In this document: piece by piece, positions 34,031 to 45,119 of the stretch
Numbering within the stretch: the first letter of the stretch is position 1
Layout: each line of letters opens with the position of its first letter
Assembly: GCA_025024175.1 (NCBI GenBank)
Contig: QCXZ01000042.1
Span: 5,907,501-5,971,500, forward strand
Reading direction: 5' to 3'
Source of the DNA: Rhyzopertha dominica
Taxonomy: Eukaryota > Arthropoda > Insecta > Coleoptera > Bostrichidae
DNA length: 64,000 nucleotides
Translations under genes and position numbers: made by a program
Notes under the pieces: model-generated
The model's input: only the letters and a program-made list of their open reading frames with translations
Databases searched by the model: none
What the model was told of the DNA's origin: nothing

Positions 34031-37000
34031 GCAATTGTAAAAATAAACTGTGAGTAAAAATCAGAGAAAACATTGAAATAAAAAGTAACCATTATAAGGT
34101 CGGCAGTTTGCACGATCCAGGCAGCCAATAGAATTCAGTTACAATATAATTACAAATGATGACGACAATAATACCTCAAAATAGCAATAAAAAAAACCAC
34201 TTTTGGAGATTAAAAAGAAGAAATAAACTAACAGTGGAAACAGTTAAAACGTTCGTTTTCAAAGAACTACTGATTATACAAAGGGTCCTAACTTAGTCGT
34301 GTTATTAATTTTCCGTATTTAAAGTAGATTTACTAAATTTCAAAACTACAACAATAATAATCCATAATGAAGCCAGTGCCCTCTTGCAAGTATCAAAAAT
34401 CGCATTCGAGTACTACAAACGATACACAAAACAAAAGATACACCTTCCTTTAAAGGAAAAATAGGTGTCGAGAGCGGTCTAGATCTAAGTGTAGCCGCAC
34501 CGAGTAAACTCTTTATTATCAACCGAGAATTTGTCGATTGTGTAAAAGACACATGATGTAAATCAGGACCAGTTTGCCAGGTGGGTTGCTCTGTCTAAAG
34601 TGATAAAACTAAGAATGTAATAAATTGTATTGTGGCTGGTGTATAAAGAAAGTGCAAACGCAGAATAATGTGAAAACGATATATGGGCATAAGAATTAAG
34701 TGTTTGCTTAATAACTTTTTAAAGATAAACGGTAGTTCGAGTGTTTTTATTTTATGTGAAAATTTGTATACACTGTCTACACAATGCGTTTCGAAAATCC
34801 ATAAAAGACATAAAGTGTTAAATAATTTACTGTCCTTACGAACTTGCTACAGTAAAACATCTTTGAAAGTTATCTCCATATTTGAATAAAATTCACGAAA
34901 CCTGCTGTACCTGAATTATTATTAATTTTACTCCGAAGTGGGACCAGCAAACTTGTCGAAGAAGTTTAAATTAATTACGAATCGCAACTAAGTTTGGAGA
35001 TAATTTTGGAATACCGTCAGTCGTTTGTATCTATCGCAGAGGATGAATAAGTGGATGCTGGAATGCCGAATAGCATTCAGTTAGCTGTACCTATTCACCG
35101 AACTACGATTGCGATTGATTAGCGATTAAAACTGGTAGAATGCAAAGTACCGACATACACTTTTGTTCCACTGAAACGAATTACAATACACTACTTTATA
35201 ATACAATGGATCGATTCATGCAGTGCGACCAAAATTCACAATGTGAAAAGGCGAAAGTTACTTTACGGGGTCAAGTAATATAAAGAAATTAAAAGGTTTG
35301 GTTACAATCATTAAGTGCAAGAAAACGTTTCAAATTAGCCTACTGCAGCCACTAGGTTTGGATGTGAGAAAAACGTAGTGGATCTGTTTACTGCAAATTT
35401 ATTAGGTATAAAACAAAAAAAATAACTTAATGATTATATAAAGAACAGTAAACACAAATGACGTCTGTTTTATACCAAGCAAGCAAGTAGATTCTCCATA
35501 AAAGATACAAAAAGTCACGACAAGAAGCATCTATCAAACTGCCAACTTCGATTAATTTTAGTTCCGTCAAGGTTTTCTTCCTCACACTCGATAATTCAAA
35601 TTGACACTTTATAGATTTTATACGCTCGCATCGAGTTCTGTTTTTTCAGACCTCCCACGTCACTAGCTGTGGCACAGCCAGCTCGTCGCCGTCGATATAA
35701 ATTCTTCCTATAAAAGCAAATCGGCGCAATAAACCCTCCTCTTGCTAAATCTAGCCGAGCGACAACAGATTTAGTGCAAAAATAAACGCCACAGGGCATT
35801 AACGAAAAATATCCACATACTCCGGCAGGAGAGTTATAAACAGGAGGTTTTTATATTCCACTGACGAAGAACGGGAATTATTTCAGGAATGTATAAGCAA
35901 ATACTGAAAAGCTTTTGAGTTACAGTGGAGTACATAATTCAAAAGTTTACCCTGATGAAATTGGTACAAAACATTAGCTTACAGTCTATTGAATACATTA
36001 TGCGATTATGTTAGTATAATTTACAAAATACTGCCACATAGACTTCAATCTGAATGTTTAGAACCAGCAAACTTCGCAAATTTCCGTCAGACATTTAACT
36101 GTTTCAGTGTTTAGTTTTGGAACTGCACTTGGGTGCAGGTAACATAGAAGATGTTTTTTTAATCAATTTTGTATCTTAGTCATTTGTATTCTTAATATTT
36201 TACCACCTCATCTAAATATGTACATGGGATTTCAGTACCGACCGTCGTAGTGAACGCCAGCTATCGAACTATACTCTGAGTTTTATACTTATATTCAAGC
36301 GCGATAGTGAAGCAGTAGTGGCACTAATAAAATCCTAATACCACTGAGAAGCATTGTATCGATGTTTAATAGTAATGTTCAAAGAGATCTTTTGATATTA
36401 ATTCTGAAGAATGGTAAGGAAGCTACCAGCGGATGAATCTGGGTAATCCAGTGGACAATAGAAAAGTATTCCAGTTTAAAATAAAGTGCGACCCGATTAC
36501 AATTTACAAAGTATATATACAAGTAACGTGATAAAATCAATATGTAAAAGTGTTTAAACATTGCTGGCGATCGGAACAGTATAAAAGAAAGCGATCAAAA
36601 GTTTAAATGTATTGAAAATAGTAAAAAAATACAGAGAATTTGAAGAAAAGCCATGCACATCAAGTAAAAAAAAATTGAAACGTACCCCACGAATGCATGC
36701 ATACTCAAAACATAATACTCCATTATTTATATCATATTAACTGAAAGCGCACTTTTATCCAGGTTTACATTCAGCAGATAAGAAAAAGAAAAGTATCAAA
36801 ATATGCAAAGGCCTCGTTTTAGAAATGTAGAGCAATCAACTGACATATACAGAAGTTAGATGCCCTCCTGGATAACTATTTTTTGTACCGTGTCACCGCG
36901 AAATGACTGATCAGGCTGTCATAACTCGTAAAGTTGTAGACATTATCTACTAACATACAAACCGATTAATTAAATGGCAAGTAAACCGTGTACAAGTTTT

Positions 37001-37680
37001 TAAGACTATAATTCAGGCCACACACTCATAACCAGACGGGAGGATAAAAAATTGCTATAAGACCATCTTTATAAGCTCAAATGGAGCAAATTGTTTTAGT
37101 GAGAATCATCCATTTTCAATTCAACGTAACTCTTAATGCAATCAGGTTACACTCTTGCCGAGAAATTCGAATTTAAGCTGACGGGCGATATTAATATTCC
37201 CGACAGCAATTTCATTACCTACCGCACCAAAATATTGCGCACGCCTCTTCACTTGCTTCGAAAGTTGCATCTATTGAATTAAATTCTTTTAAAATTTTCA
37301 TCCATCCAGCTTCGTACTTTTATATTACGTGAAAGATAACGATATTATAAGCGAAACTAAATTACCAACTAATAAAATGACATGGTAGATAATTTTTATT
37401 TCCATTTCTAAGAAATTGAATTTACGAATACATTGTGTGTTGTAACCTATAGTAATTACAATAATACAAAACGCGAATTTTGAATCACGGTAAATAGTTG
37501 TTATTAAATTTATCAGCCACGGCTTATAAATACCAATTAAAGTAACTTTATGCAAAGACCAATTATCTGAGTAAGGTCAATCATGCCATTGATTGTGACT
37601 ACGGATAACTGCACTTAACAAGAAAACGATCTTTGCCATCTATCAAGGTGTCCTTTAGAAAGAGGATGGATAGAGGTTTC
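34031..37680. other. Long stretch without recognised features
   Basis: AT-rich. No transposon motif, tRNA or repeat was recognised. 35630-35810 and 37140-37300 are slightly less AT-rich and may be unique. Confidence 0.3.
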
Positions 37681-37688
37681 AAATGCCA

Positions 37689-37701
37689 CCGGTAGATGGC
37701 G
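37689..37701 (+). promoter_or_regulatory. CTCF-like motif, forward
   Basis: CCGGTAGATGGCG matches the CTCF core CCASYAGRKGGCR at 12 of 13 positions. It faces a second motif 367 nt downstream on the opposite strand. Confidence 0.35.
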
Positions 37702-38067
37702 ATGATTTTTACATTATTTCTTATTCAGAATAAAACACATAATAATGATCATACAATAGAAAGATATGGCACAGGAATATGGTCTGAACAGTTACAACGC
37801 GAAATAGGTCAGCTGCGCTATTTTTAAAACTGTTTCAGAAGCTTCATTTACCTTTTAGGTGTTTTTGAACTCATCATAGTTTGAGTTTTGGCGAAATTTA
37901 AGGTTCGCTTAGAGCAGAAAAACAAATAAATGTGTAATATATAACTGAATGGTTGGTATTTGTAGTTTTATAACTTGAAATGAAAATAAAACCTAACATT
38001 TACCCAATAAAAAGGAAATTGTGTCAGTGTGCTTAACTTATTATATAAATAATACACTTAGCATAGG

Positions 38068-38081
38068 GCGCCACCTATTGG
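38068..38081 (-). promoter_or_regulatory. CTCF-like motif, reverse
   Basis: On the minus strand the sequence is CCAATAGGTGGCGC, one mismatch from the CTCF core consensus. It is oriented towards the forward motif at 37689-37701. Confidence 0.35.
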
Positions 38082-38837
38082 CAATCCATAAAAGCTTGAA
38101 TTCGCCGGCAAAAACATGGATGCTACTAAATCGTTTGTTTGACATCCTTAGTGTAGTTATCCGTAATTGTGACGTAATATACCGTTACCCATCCCTTACC
38201 TACAACGTCCTAACGTACAGATTATTTAATTTATTTGAATTTAAGAACGTTTTGCTTTATCCTACAGAAGCTTTAGTTGTGCTCCTGATTATTTTCTTTC
38301 TTTAAGGAAAATATGCGTCTGTTACTTTTAATCCAAAAAAGGTTTGTTATAAAAAGACTACAACGAACTAGTGCGTGGTTGAAGCAAGTTAACATACCTC
38401 CCACATCTTCTACCCCTTTCTAGAACATCTCACATTACTCTTTCAAGAGATGAAACCTCTGATTTCCTTAGGCGGGGACCAGCTAACGATCTTGCACTCT
38501 GCATATCGCAGGCAATTATCTCCGTCTACGTAATCCACCACTCCAAAAGCAGAAACAGACGGGACGGTCGCGAAACACGACATCAAAAACACATGCATTC
38601 CTTTCATTTTCATAACCAGCCCGCTGAGCGACCGGCACCCTTTTAGCTTTTATCGCGAGGTCAGCTTTCATCTGCAGGTTGTGTGTGAAAGAGGAACAGA
38701 AGTGAGTTAGGGATAACTTTTGTGATATTGCAGAATAAGCGAGTTCGTTAAATTATCATGTTTCCGGCTGCTGACGTTTACCATTAAACAATAAATAGCT
38801 TTTGTAATCGGTTGCTTCCAGTTTTTCAGGTACTAAA

Positions 38838-39185
38838 TTAACTGCGTCGTAATAGAGAATTAATCTTCTGACACATGGTATCCAAAAACATGGACGACAT
38901 CGTCTTCAGACAGAATATGTCGTTAGCTGTAATTTCTGTACCTTTTTTGCGTTCCCCTCTGAGATTTATGTGGCATCCGGGCATATTTAGCATCGTTACG
39001 GGCATGCAAATACTCATGCCTGGAAATTTTAGTGACGAAGAAATCTTCCGAAAACCCCATACCAAAGTGTCATGCTCATTGCATGCGTTACACGAAACAC
39101 AAGCCGGTTCGAAGTTACAATGAGAAGTTAAACAAAGCACACTAAAATGTCTAGATTTATAAACTACCGCAAGTGACTGCACCAC
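38838..39185 (-). CDS. Hypothetical 115-codon minus-strand frame
   Basis: Open frame containing a Cys-rich stretch (CNFEPACVSCNACNEHDTLV). A pyrimidine-AG (CCATTTTCAG) lies just upstream at about 39191 on the minus strand and could be an acceptor. The plus strand is also open for 82 codons here, which lowers the significance. No known domain. It might be an eroded exon or unique non-coding sequence. Confidence 0.15.
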   Translation of the reverse strand: MVQSLAVVYKSRHFSVLCLTSHCNFEPACVSCNACNEHDTLVWGFRKISSSLKFPGMSICMPVTMLNMPGCHINLRGERKKGTEITANDIFCLKTMSSMFLDTMCQKINSLLRRS

Positions 39186-39864
39186 TATTTCGGACTGAAA
39201 ATGGCGTCACAGGGCAGCACTGTAGTGATGATTTCCTGTGATGTTTGTTGTGTTGTGTGATTAACAAATTTTAATTGCCAGCCCTTTTTAAATTATAAGT
39301 GGGAGATAATTACAGAACCATATTACGACATGAATACCGCTAAAATTTCTTTAACGATGGCTTCGGCTCTCTTAAATTCTGTTGGTTATCGTACATTTCT
39401 TTTATCGCCAAATATACTTTCTGTCTGGACTCCGTCCAAATTGCTATATTTGAAGCATCCAGGAACGTATACATTGTCATAAAATTCTAGTCGTCACAAC
39501 TAGGATATTGAACAATGGATTTACTTTCATTAATCGATCATTTATAGGGATATTCCACAGCATCTTTTCACTATAAAAATTTACATTTGACAAAACTCCA
39601 TACTTGCATCTTGACAAATGTTATTTCAACATGCAATAAATCGCATGGAAAGAAAGAGTAACGACAGCTGCAGCAGCTTTATGTTGTTAGAATGGAGATA
39701 TGTTCTTATAAATTTTCTAACGTTAAAATTTACCGGTTCTTCTATATTCAAAAATCCCGCTCTTTTTGGAGTGAAAATGGCGGACTGTGGCTTTGCGGCT
39801 CGGCTTTCCGATCACAGTGAAGAGGTTCGGCCTGCTTTCAACAGCTAAAATTAGATTTAACATA

Positions 39865-40195
39865 TAAGCGCTTTATGGTAAGACAAGAAAATGACTACGA
39901 GCTGTATCTCAGGCGTCCCACAGGGTAGCATTCTCGGTCCTATATTATACCTCTTGTATACAGCTGCTCAACTAAGAGAACAACAGTTGGAACATATGCT
40001 GACCATAATGCTATTTTATCATTCTATAGCGGCAAGCAAATAATATATCACCTTCAATAAAACGCAATAGAAGTTGAATGTTTATCAAAATCAACAGTGG
40101 TGGACATGTACATTACGTGNGTACCAAAAACTGCCATCTCACACATGCATCTGGTCCGATTAACTTGGAGAANACATATACTTACTAAAAGAAAA
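39865..40195 (+). pseudogene. Jockey-clade RT palm fragment
   Basis: TSCISGVPQGSILGPILYLL at 39898-39957 is RT motif B. It is followed, in another frame, by TTVGTYADHNAILSFYSGKQ (motif C, with the YADD second Asp changed to His). A thumb remnant, INSGGHVHYV, then KNCHLTHASGPINL, corresponds to the Jockey K-S-x-x-V-T-F...C-P-x-V-x-x-N-x-x-x-I block. Three frames are used and there are two ambiguous bases. The 3' side runs into the Penelope fold-back. Confidence 0.68.
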
Positions 40196-40314
40196 CAATT
40201 CTAATTGTGGACATGTTGTTTTCCCGGTTGCTTCCCACGTTGCTTACTTGATCTTGACGTTACGACACTCATGTCCATCCGGTTTGGCCGATGGGATGAT
40301 ATACACTAGAGGNG

Positions 40315-40449
40315 GCACAAATGCTGTCAAGGGAAGCGAGATTCTGGCCGAGACTGTACAAGGAAGCCATCGAAATCCAGAAGAATCCGCACAATTATAA
40401 CCGAGACCGAGCCATCGAACTACCTGGAATCCGGTCATGCGTAACAACG
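40315..40449 (+). pseudogene. Penelope-like element C-terminus (post-endonuclease)
   Basis: One uninterrupted frame reads EARFWPRLYKEAIEIQKNPH, then NYNRDRAIELPGIRSC, and stops after TPTHQ. The R-x-x-KEAIEI-x-K-x-P-x-N-x-NR-D block is the conserved end of Penelope proteins, just after the GIY-YIG domain. Upstream coding sequence is missing because the inverted terminal copy abuts it. Confidence 0.82.
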
Positions 40450-40520
40450 CCCACACATCAGTGAACCGGACGAGTATAAATACCGGAGTGGACTAGGACA
40501 CTTCAGTTTCAGAGCTACTT

Positions 40521-40553
40521 CTGAGCAAGACACCGACATGAGTGTCGAAACGT
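40521..40553 (+). ncRNA. Degenerate hammerhead ribozyme motif in Penelope tail
   Basis: CTGAGCA at 40521-40527 (consensus CUGANGA, two changes) is followed by a perfect 5-bp stem II, GACAC (40529-40533) with GTGTC (40542-40546). GAAAC and a GTC cleavage-type triplet (40547-40553) follow. Layout and position match Penelope-associated hammerheads. The core changes probably abolish cleavage in this copy. Confidence 0.55.
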
Positions 40554-40609
40554 CAAGATCAAATAAACAACGTGGGAAGCAACCCGGAAAACAACATGTC
40601 ATCGATAAC

Positions 40610-41630
40610 AACCGCGGAAGCCTACAAAGCAAAACTCTAGTTGTGGAAATACGGTATTCAATTGCGGGGTACTGCCCGAATTCAAACATCGTCATCAAGT
40701 AACATTATGTGAGGTCGTTTTACAAGGCATTTCAATGGAGTCCCGCAAGATGTACATCGACTCAGTGCTAAGTAGAATCAAAGGGTGGTGTCAGTGGAAT
40801 GATACACGTAATTGTATTGCAAAAAATTCCCAATCTAGTAAATGGTAAACCTCACCAGAAGTAAAAAGAACACAAAAATTAATAAGCCTAAATGACTGTC
40901 TTGAATACATTGAAGTAAATGAATACACCTATTGTTCATAACTGAAATATAAGAAGCCCATGTCAAATATGTAGACTGTCATTCAGTCATTTGCTAAATC
41001 ACGAATACGTGCATTCTCCTAATTTCTTGGCTACCCCAACCGGCATTTCTCACACTAATCCCGGAACGGTCATCCAATCCGCCCCCCTCAGACGTCACGT
41101 CTCGAATAACACAACTGCCACCCATCCTAGACAAATCCTAGACGATCTAATACCCTAATAACCGGGGGCAACCACGTGTGAACGATGCGGATATTTAAAT
41201 CCGAAACGGAGAGGCACGTCCCGTGTGTCATCGGGTTTTGAAGCGGGCCAGACAGCGCGGCGTGGTTTAATCAGCACTAATGCCCGCTTCCGTTATCGCA
41301 CTGGTAATTTACTGTAATCGAGTTATCATGGCGAGAATGCGGCGGTTTCTCAGATTGCGTTTCGCCCTCGGGACTGTTATGACGTCGCGCCACAGACAGG
41401 TGACGGTGGAGATCGCTTGCAGGAGGGATGAACGAATTTATTACTGGTTTATCGTTAAAGTCTTAAGTGTCTCCGGGATCGTTTTTAAATTATCAACTCA
41501 GAAGAACGCTAAATTTTGCATTATTTATGCTTCTAGAGTGACAGTTCTTGTTGGTCTGTTCTATCTTCAGGGCTTTTGCGAAACCAAAAAAGACTTCGGG
41601 TTCGCCGGTTACATATAGATCGATTTGCTT
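40610..41630. other. Unique-looking island, 41000-41620
   Basis: 40610-41000 is featureless. From about 41000 the DNA is clearly richer in G+C (CAACCACGTGTGAACG, AATCCGAAACGGAGAGGC). A plus frame is open at 41280-41618 without recognisable domains. It is one of the strongest single-copy islands in the window. Confidence 0.3.
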
Positions 41631-41637
41631 CTTGAAT

Positions 41638-42160
41638 GAAGGGGAAAGTTATATGAACGGCTTATAAACAACAGCCTTATAGAGGAAATGGTGAGAACAG
41701 GAGATCTAGCGGGCTTTCAGTATGGATTTAGAGAGGGGCGGTCGACTATAGATGCTCTTTCCAGTTAAGGAAGTGGCATAGTTTGTAAACAGGAGAGCTT
41801 TAAGAGGGAGAAATATTTGCTTCCTAATTACTCTGGATGTGAAGAAAGCATGTAATGGCATGCCCTGGAAAGGGATTATTAGAGCCTTGAACAAGCTAAA
41901 AATTGACCCCCATTTAATCTCAGTAATAAAATCGTACTTCTCGGATGGATAGAACGTTTTTGGTCGGTAATTCAGGTAAATAATTGGAGGTGACTTGTGG
42001 AGTTCCCCAGGGCTCTATCTTAGGTTTAAACTGTGGAACGTGTTTTATGACTCGCTTTTGAGGATTGCGGTGTTGGACGGGGTATTGCTTATTGGATATG
42101 CTGATAATTTGGCAGTAGTCATTACTGCAAAAACAAAATTTACAGAACATCATAGGGCAA
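41638..42160 (+). pseudogene. R1-clade LINE RT fragment
   Basis: R1-clade retrotransposons typically target rDNA, though many insect relatives do not. Blocks in order: KLYERLINNSLIEEMVRTGD, then FQYGFREGRSTIDAL near 41650-41765; FLITLDVKKACNGMPWKGII near 41818-41880 (motif A, Asp present); IKSYFSDG near 41928; a damaged motif B (EFPRALS for GVPQGS) near 42000; and KLWNVFYDSLLRI, then GVLLIGYADNLAVVITAKTK near 42025-42135. YADD has become YADN, so a catalytic Asp is lost. Several frameshifts. The 3' side is cut off by an opposite-strand LINE at 42166. Confidence 0.83.
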
Positions 42161-42165
42161 TAGAG

Positions 42166-42716
42166 TCAAGATCCAGCTGGAGGAATATCATTTATGAAAA
42201 TCAAGAATGGCAGCGAGGCTTGAGCCCTGCGGGTCACCTGGACCAGCAGAGAACTAATAAGAATCATATTCATCGAAATTTACATAAAGCCTTCAATCCT
42301 GGAATTCAACAAGCGCTTCATTTAAACCCAAAACCTGGAGTTTTGATAGGAGAATCCCATGATTTAATCGGTCAAATGTTTTTGAGAAGTCGGTCAATCA
42401 ATAGTCGATCAATAGCAAGGTTTGTCACAGTGGATATGTCGAGAGCAAAACCATACTGCGATGCAGAAATATGAGGCCTAACGTGCGGAAGAAGTCGATT
42501 GTAAAATTTTTTTTCAAATACTCTTGCAAAGTTTGAAAGAATACATATAGGACGATAATTTTTTATATCTTATACATCACCACCCTTATGAATTGGACAG
42601 ATTTTAGCCCTCTTCCACTGGTAGGGAAACACATTTGGGCATAGTGAGCGATTGAATATTGTAGCAAGAATAAAACCACAGTCCCTGACGAAAAAAGCCG
42701 GAACCAACTGTAGCGT
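42166..42716 (-). pseudogene. Opposite-strand LINE RT fragment
   Basis: Read on the minus strand from about 42716: VPAFFVRDCGFILAT, then FNRSLCPNVFPYQWKRAKIC, PIHKGGD and NYRPICILSNFARVFEK, with HISASQYGF at about 42440. These are the RT fingers. After a frame change come FDRLNHGILLSKLQVLGLN (motif A neighbourhood) and GDPQGSSLAAI (motif B). Motif C is missing because the fragment ends at the junction with the R1 relic. The same LINE type appears at 55870-56430 and probably at 63447-64000, all on the minus strand. Confidence 0.78.
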
Positions 42717-42976
42717 TTCGATAGAATATCAAGGTGGAAATAGCTCTACCGCATACGCGGTGAATGTTGTGCCACTGAGATACAGTTATATTTCCACATG
42801 TTGCTATTGTCTATATAAGAAAAAATGGTAGATATTTTTCTAAGTACTCAAACCGAGAATGCATCTTCAAGCGTGGTTCTTCTTCTCCGTTCGGATTCTT
42901 CTTACACTGCAAAAATACCAATCCTTCAGACATATAGACAGATCTGTAGATAATAAGATACCAGGTGCACAAAATG

Positions 42977-43441
42977 CTATGACACAGATTTCATACAAAA
43001 ACTTCTTATGAAACATGGAAATTGCGCAATTTTTTTAAATGAAACCAGAGATTTTATTTCCACTAGGAGTTCATTCGCACTGAGCCACAATTCCTTTTCC
43101 AGATTAACAAACACAGACCCTCCAACTCTGGAGATTCGAGCCCGAGCAGGCAATAAAGACTGTTTTCGTAAGGACGAAAGCCGCTTTATTATGGCTTTTC
43201 CGACCCCACTTCGCCACGCCAAATGGAAACAATACACGTCAATCAGGGTGTCGTGGAAATCAAACCACGACAGCGGAATGAACTGGCAACGGGAGCACTT
43301 AACAAAAGGCGGAACCGGCCCGTGAATTATTTGGACTAACACTCTGATAACACGAAGCTTGACGCTCGATAAAACTTCGACACTGCAGCTACATGGGCGT
43401 AGTGCTAGTAATGAATGGTCAAGAAGTGTTGCTATTTTCAT
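42977..43441 (-). CDS. Hypothetical 154-codon frame in a unique island
   Basis: The longest transposon-unrelated frame I can see after the 41995-42474 artefact. It is rich in hydrophobic residues, with no signal peptide or known motif. The plus strand is also open for 105 codons (43008-43325). The stretch is less AT-rich and includes GCTTTATTATGGC. A regulatory or unique non-coding island seems as likely as an exon. Confidence 0.15.
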   Translation of the reverse strand: MKIATLLDHSLLALRPCSCSVEVLSSVKLRVIRVLVQIIHGPVPPFVKCSRCQFIPLSWFDFHDTLIDVYCFHLAWRSGVGKAIIKRLSSLRKQSLLPARARISRVGGSVFVNLEKELWLSANELLVEIKSLVSFKKIAQFPCFIRSFCMKSVS

Positions 43442-43559
43442 ACAAATTAGAGCTCAGTACAAACCCTGGCGATAATTTTGACTCACATACTTCTGGGATG
43501 TTAATTTAATTAATTTTGAAACTGGTCGATTTATTTCGGAGGGAACATCTTGTGACGTA

Positions 43560-44170
43560 ACATTTGAAGTTATCTGAACAATTCTCTAGTAGCCTTCAGC
43601 ATTAACCTTTGAATAGGGAAGAGAGTACTATTTCATTTTGAAGGTATTTTTAAATGCGTAGGAAAATGAACGATCATAATTTTAAAAATGGCTCCCATCA
43701 GCCTCCAAACAAACGGTCAGTCGCAACTCAAATGTTTGTCTGGCATTTCTGAAGAACTTTTGAGGTCAATTGCTGACACAATCCTTTGATGTAATTCTTC
43801 TAAGGATAGTGGTTACCTTTCAAAAACCTTCGACTTCAAGTTTCCTAAAGGGAAAAGTCTAGGGGTGTAAGATCTGGACACCATGCTGGGCGTTCAGTAA
43901 GTCTTCTTAGTCCAATCTAATAGCTCTGGAAATTATCACTAAGTAATTGCCTGATAGGAGCAACTCTAAAAAAAACTAGCTAATTTTGATTCAACTCCTC
44001 ATCTATGTCCATGATGTCAGCGATATGGGGAGTAAATTAGTGTGTCTAGCATATCGAGATATAGCTGGCCGCAGAAATTTTTCTTTGAGGAAGAAAGAAC
44101 CTGCGATATGATTATCCAGTATTCCAGCCCACACATTAAGTTAGGTTGATCGCCCTCATCGAGTGACGAA
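43560..44170 (-). pseudogene. IS630-superfamily (DDE_3-like) transposase C-terminus
   Basis: Minus-strand reading gives VWAGILDNHIAGSFFLKEKF near 44150-44080, the family's VNVWAGI-x-x-x-x-x-GP-FF block. After a gap come RLTERPAWCPDLTPLDFSLW (the R-S-PDLTPLDFFLWG block, with a catalytic-region Asp) and PDKHLSCDRPFVWRLMGAIF (shifted equivalent of the C-terminal CLEANGGHFE). The block containing the second catalytic Asp (QQDGAPPH) is not detectable. The family is related to the element at 57954-59070, but the sequence is clearly divergent. Confidence 0.65.
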
Positions 44171-44379
44171 TTAAATTTACATCGCTGCAATATCTGCAGT
44201 TATGCCGAAAAAGGCAGAAGTATTGCAAAAGGAACGTGAATTTTTATTGTTTATCATATCCGAACAAGCAATGGTGATCCAACAAGAAGATCACCAACAC
44301 ATACCATCACACCTTCACACGCAAGTTACTTCTAATTATGTAATTAAATAGCATCAGTTCTGGTCAATCCACTCGCATC

Positions 44380-44945
44380 CACTACTCGAGTTTCGTCCTT
44401 ATTTGGACTCATCGGGCTGGAATACCGCCTGCGCGATCCAACAGCACTTCGATTAATCAAAACACGATTCGAATTGATTCACCAAACATATGTTCCACTA
44501 ATGATTATATTCCCTGCTTCAGTTTCCTTTATTCCCGTTACATTTGCGGAAGCGTGCTCACATTTACGGTCACTTCATGTTTTATTGATTCTCACGTAAA
44601 TAACGTCGTTAGAAGTCATCTAATGACCCGACATCACTACATTGATGTTAATAAACAAAGTTTGGGATTCCGAAAGCACCGGTCGTCGACACGCTAGGGC
44701 TGCTGCCAAAGGAATTTGGCAACGCGTTCCCAGGAATTTCTATATTTGATTCGGAAAGGCAAAATTAATTGGTTCTGGGCGGATGTCCTGAAGCGGATCC
44801 AAAAGTCGGCAGCCGTTAGAAATCCCGAGAGTCGAGTTACAGGTGAAGGCGGATTCCAAACCTCCCGACTTCATTTAATTGAAAAAGTAGCAAATTTAAT
44901 TAGCAATTGGGATTTCATGAACTGACGCTCAAAATTCGCTTTAAT
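44380..44945. other. Non-repetitive island with forkhead/homeodomain-like cores
   Basis: Less AT-rich block with TAATAAACAAAG (forkhead-like), CGATTAATC and TTTAATTAGCAATTG. The plus frame 44716-44925 has no recognisable domain. Candidate conserved non-coding DNA. Confidence 0.3.
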
Positions 44946-45119
44946 AACATCGACATAATTGCATAAAGTTTTGAGGTAATATGCGAGGGTCATGTCATAA
45001 TTCCTGCACATATCAAGCTGGCGCTGAACTGGCGATGGTGTAAAACAAGTGTTGTCAGTTTATGTGTAAAAATTCTCAAATCGGGGTAGTTTGATGTAAT
45101 GGAACGCGTCACTGTAGCG

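Larger units (their letters stand above)
40208..40600. mobile_element. Penelope 3' end in fold-back arrangement
   Basis: About 66 nt at 40208-40275 (GACATGTTGTTTTCCCGG...) recurs as an inverted copy at 40534-40599 (GACATGAGTGTCGAAACG... ending CAACATGTC), nearly identical base for base. The right arm is the 3' terminus of a Penelope-like element on the plus strand. The left arm is the same terminus in reverse, and both break at the same GACATGAGTGTCG point inside the hammerhead-like motif. Penelope insertions are known for inverted, partially duplicated termini. Confidence 0.85.

Noticed and set aside
38815..38835. Plus-strand CCAGTTTTTCAG|GTACTA as a ratchet site
   Set aside because: The donor GTACTA departs from consensus, and it is on the opposite strand to the strong pair.
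40435..40698. 87-codon minus frame
   Set aside because: Antisense to the Penelope 3' end and its tail.
41995..42474. 159-codon plus frame as a single gene
   Set aside because: Its first third is R1 RT (GYADNLAVVI) and the remainder is antisense to an opposite-strand LINE RT, so it is a chimera of two relics.
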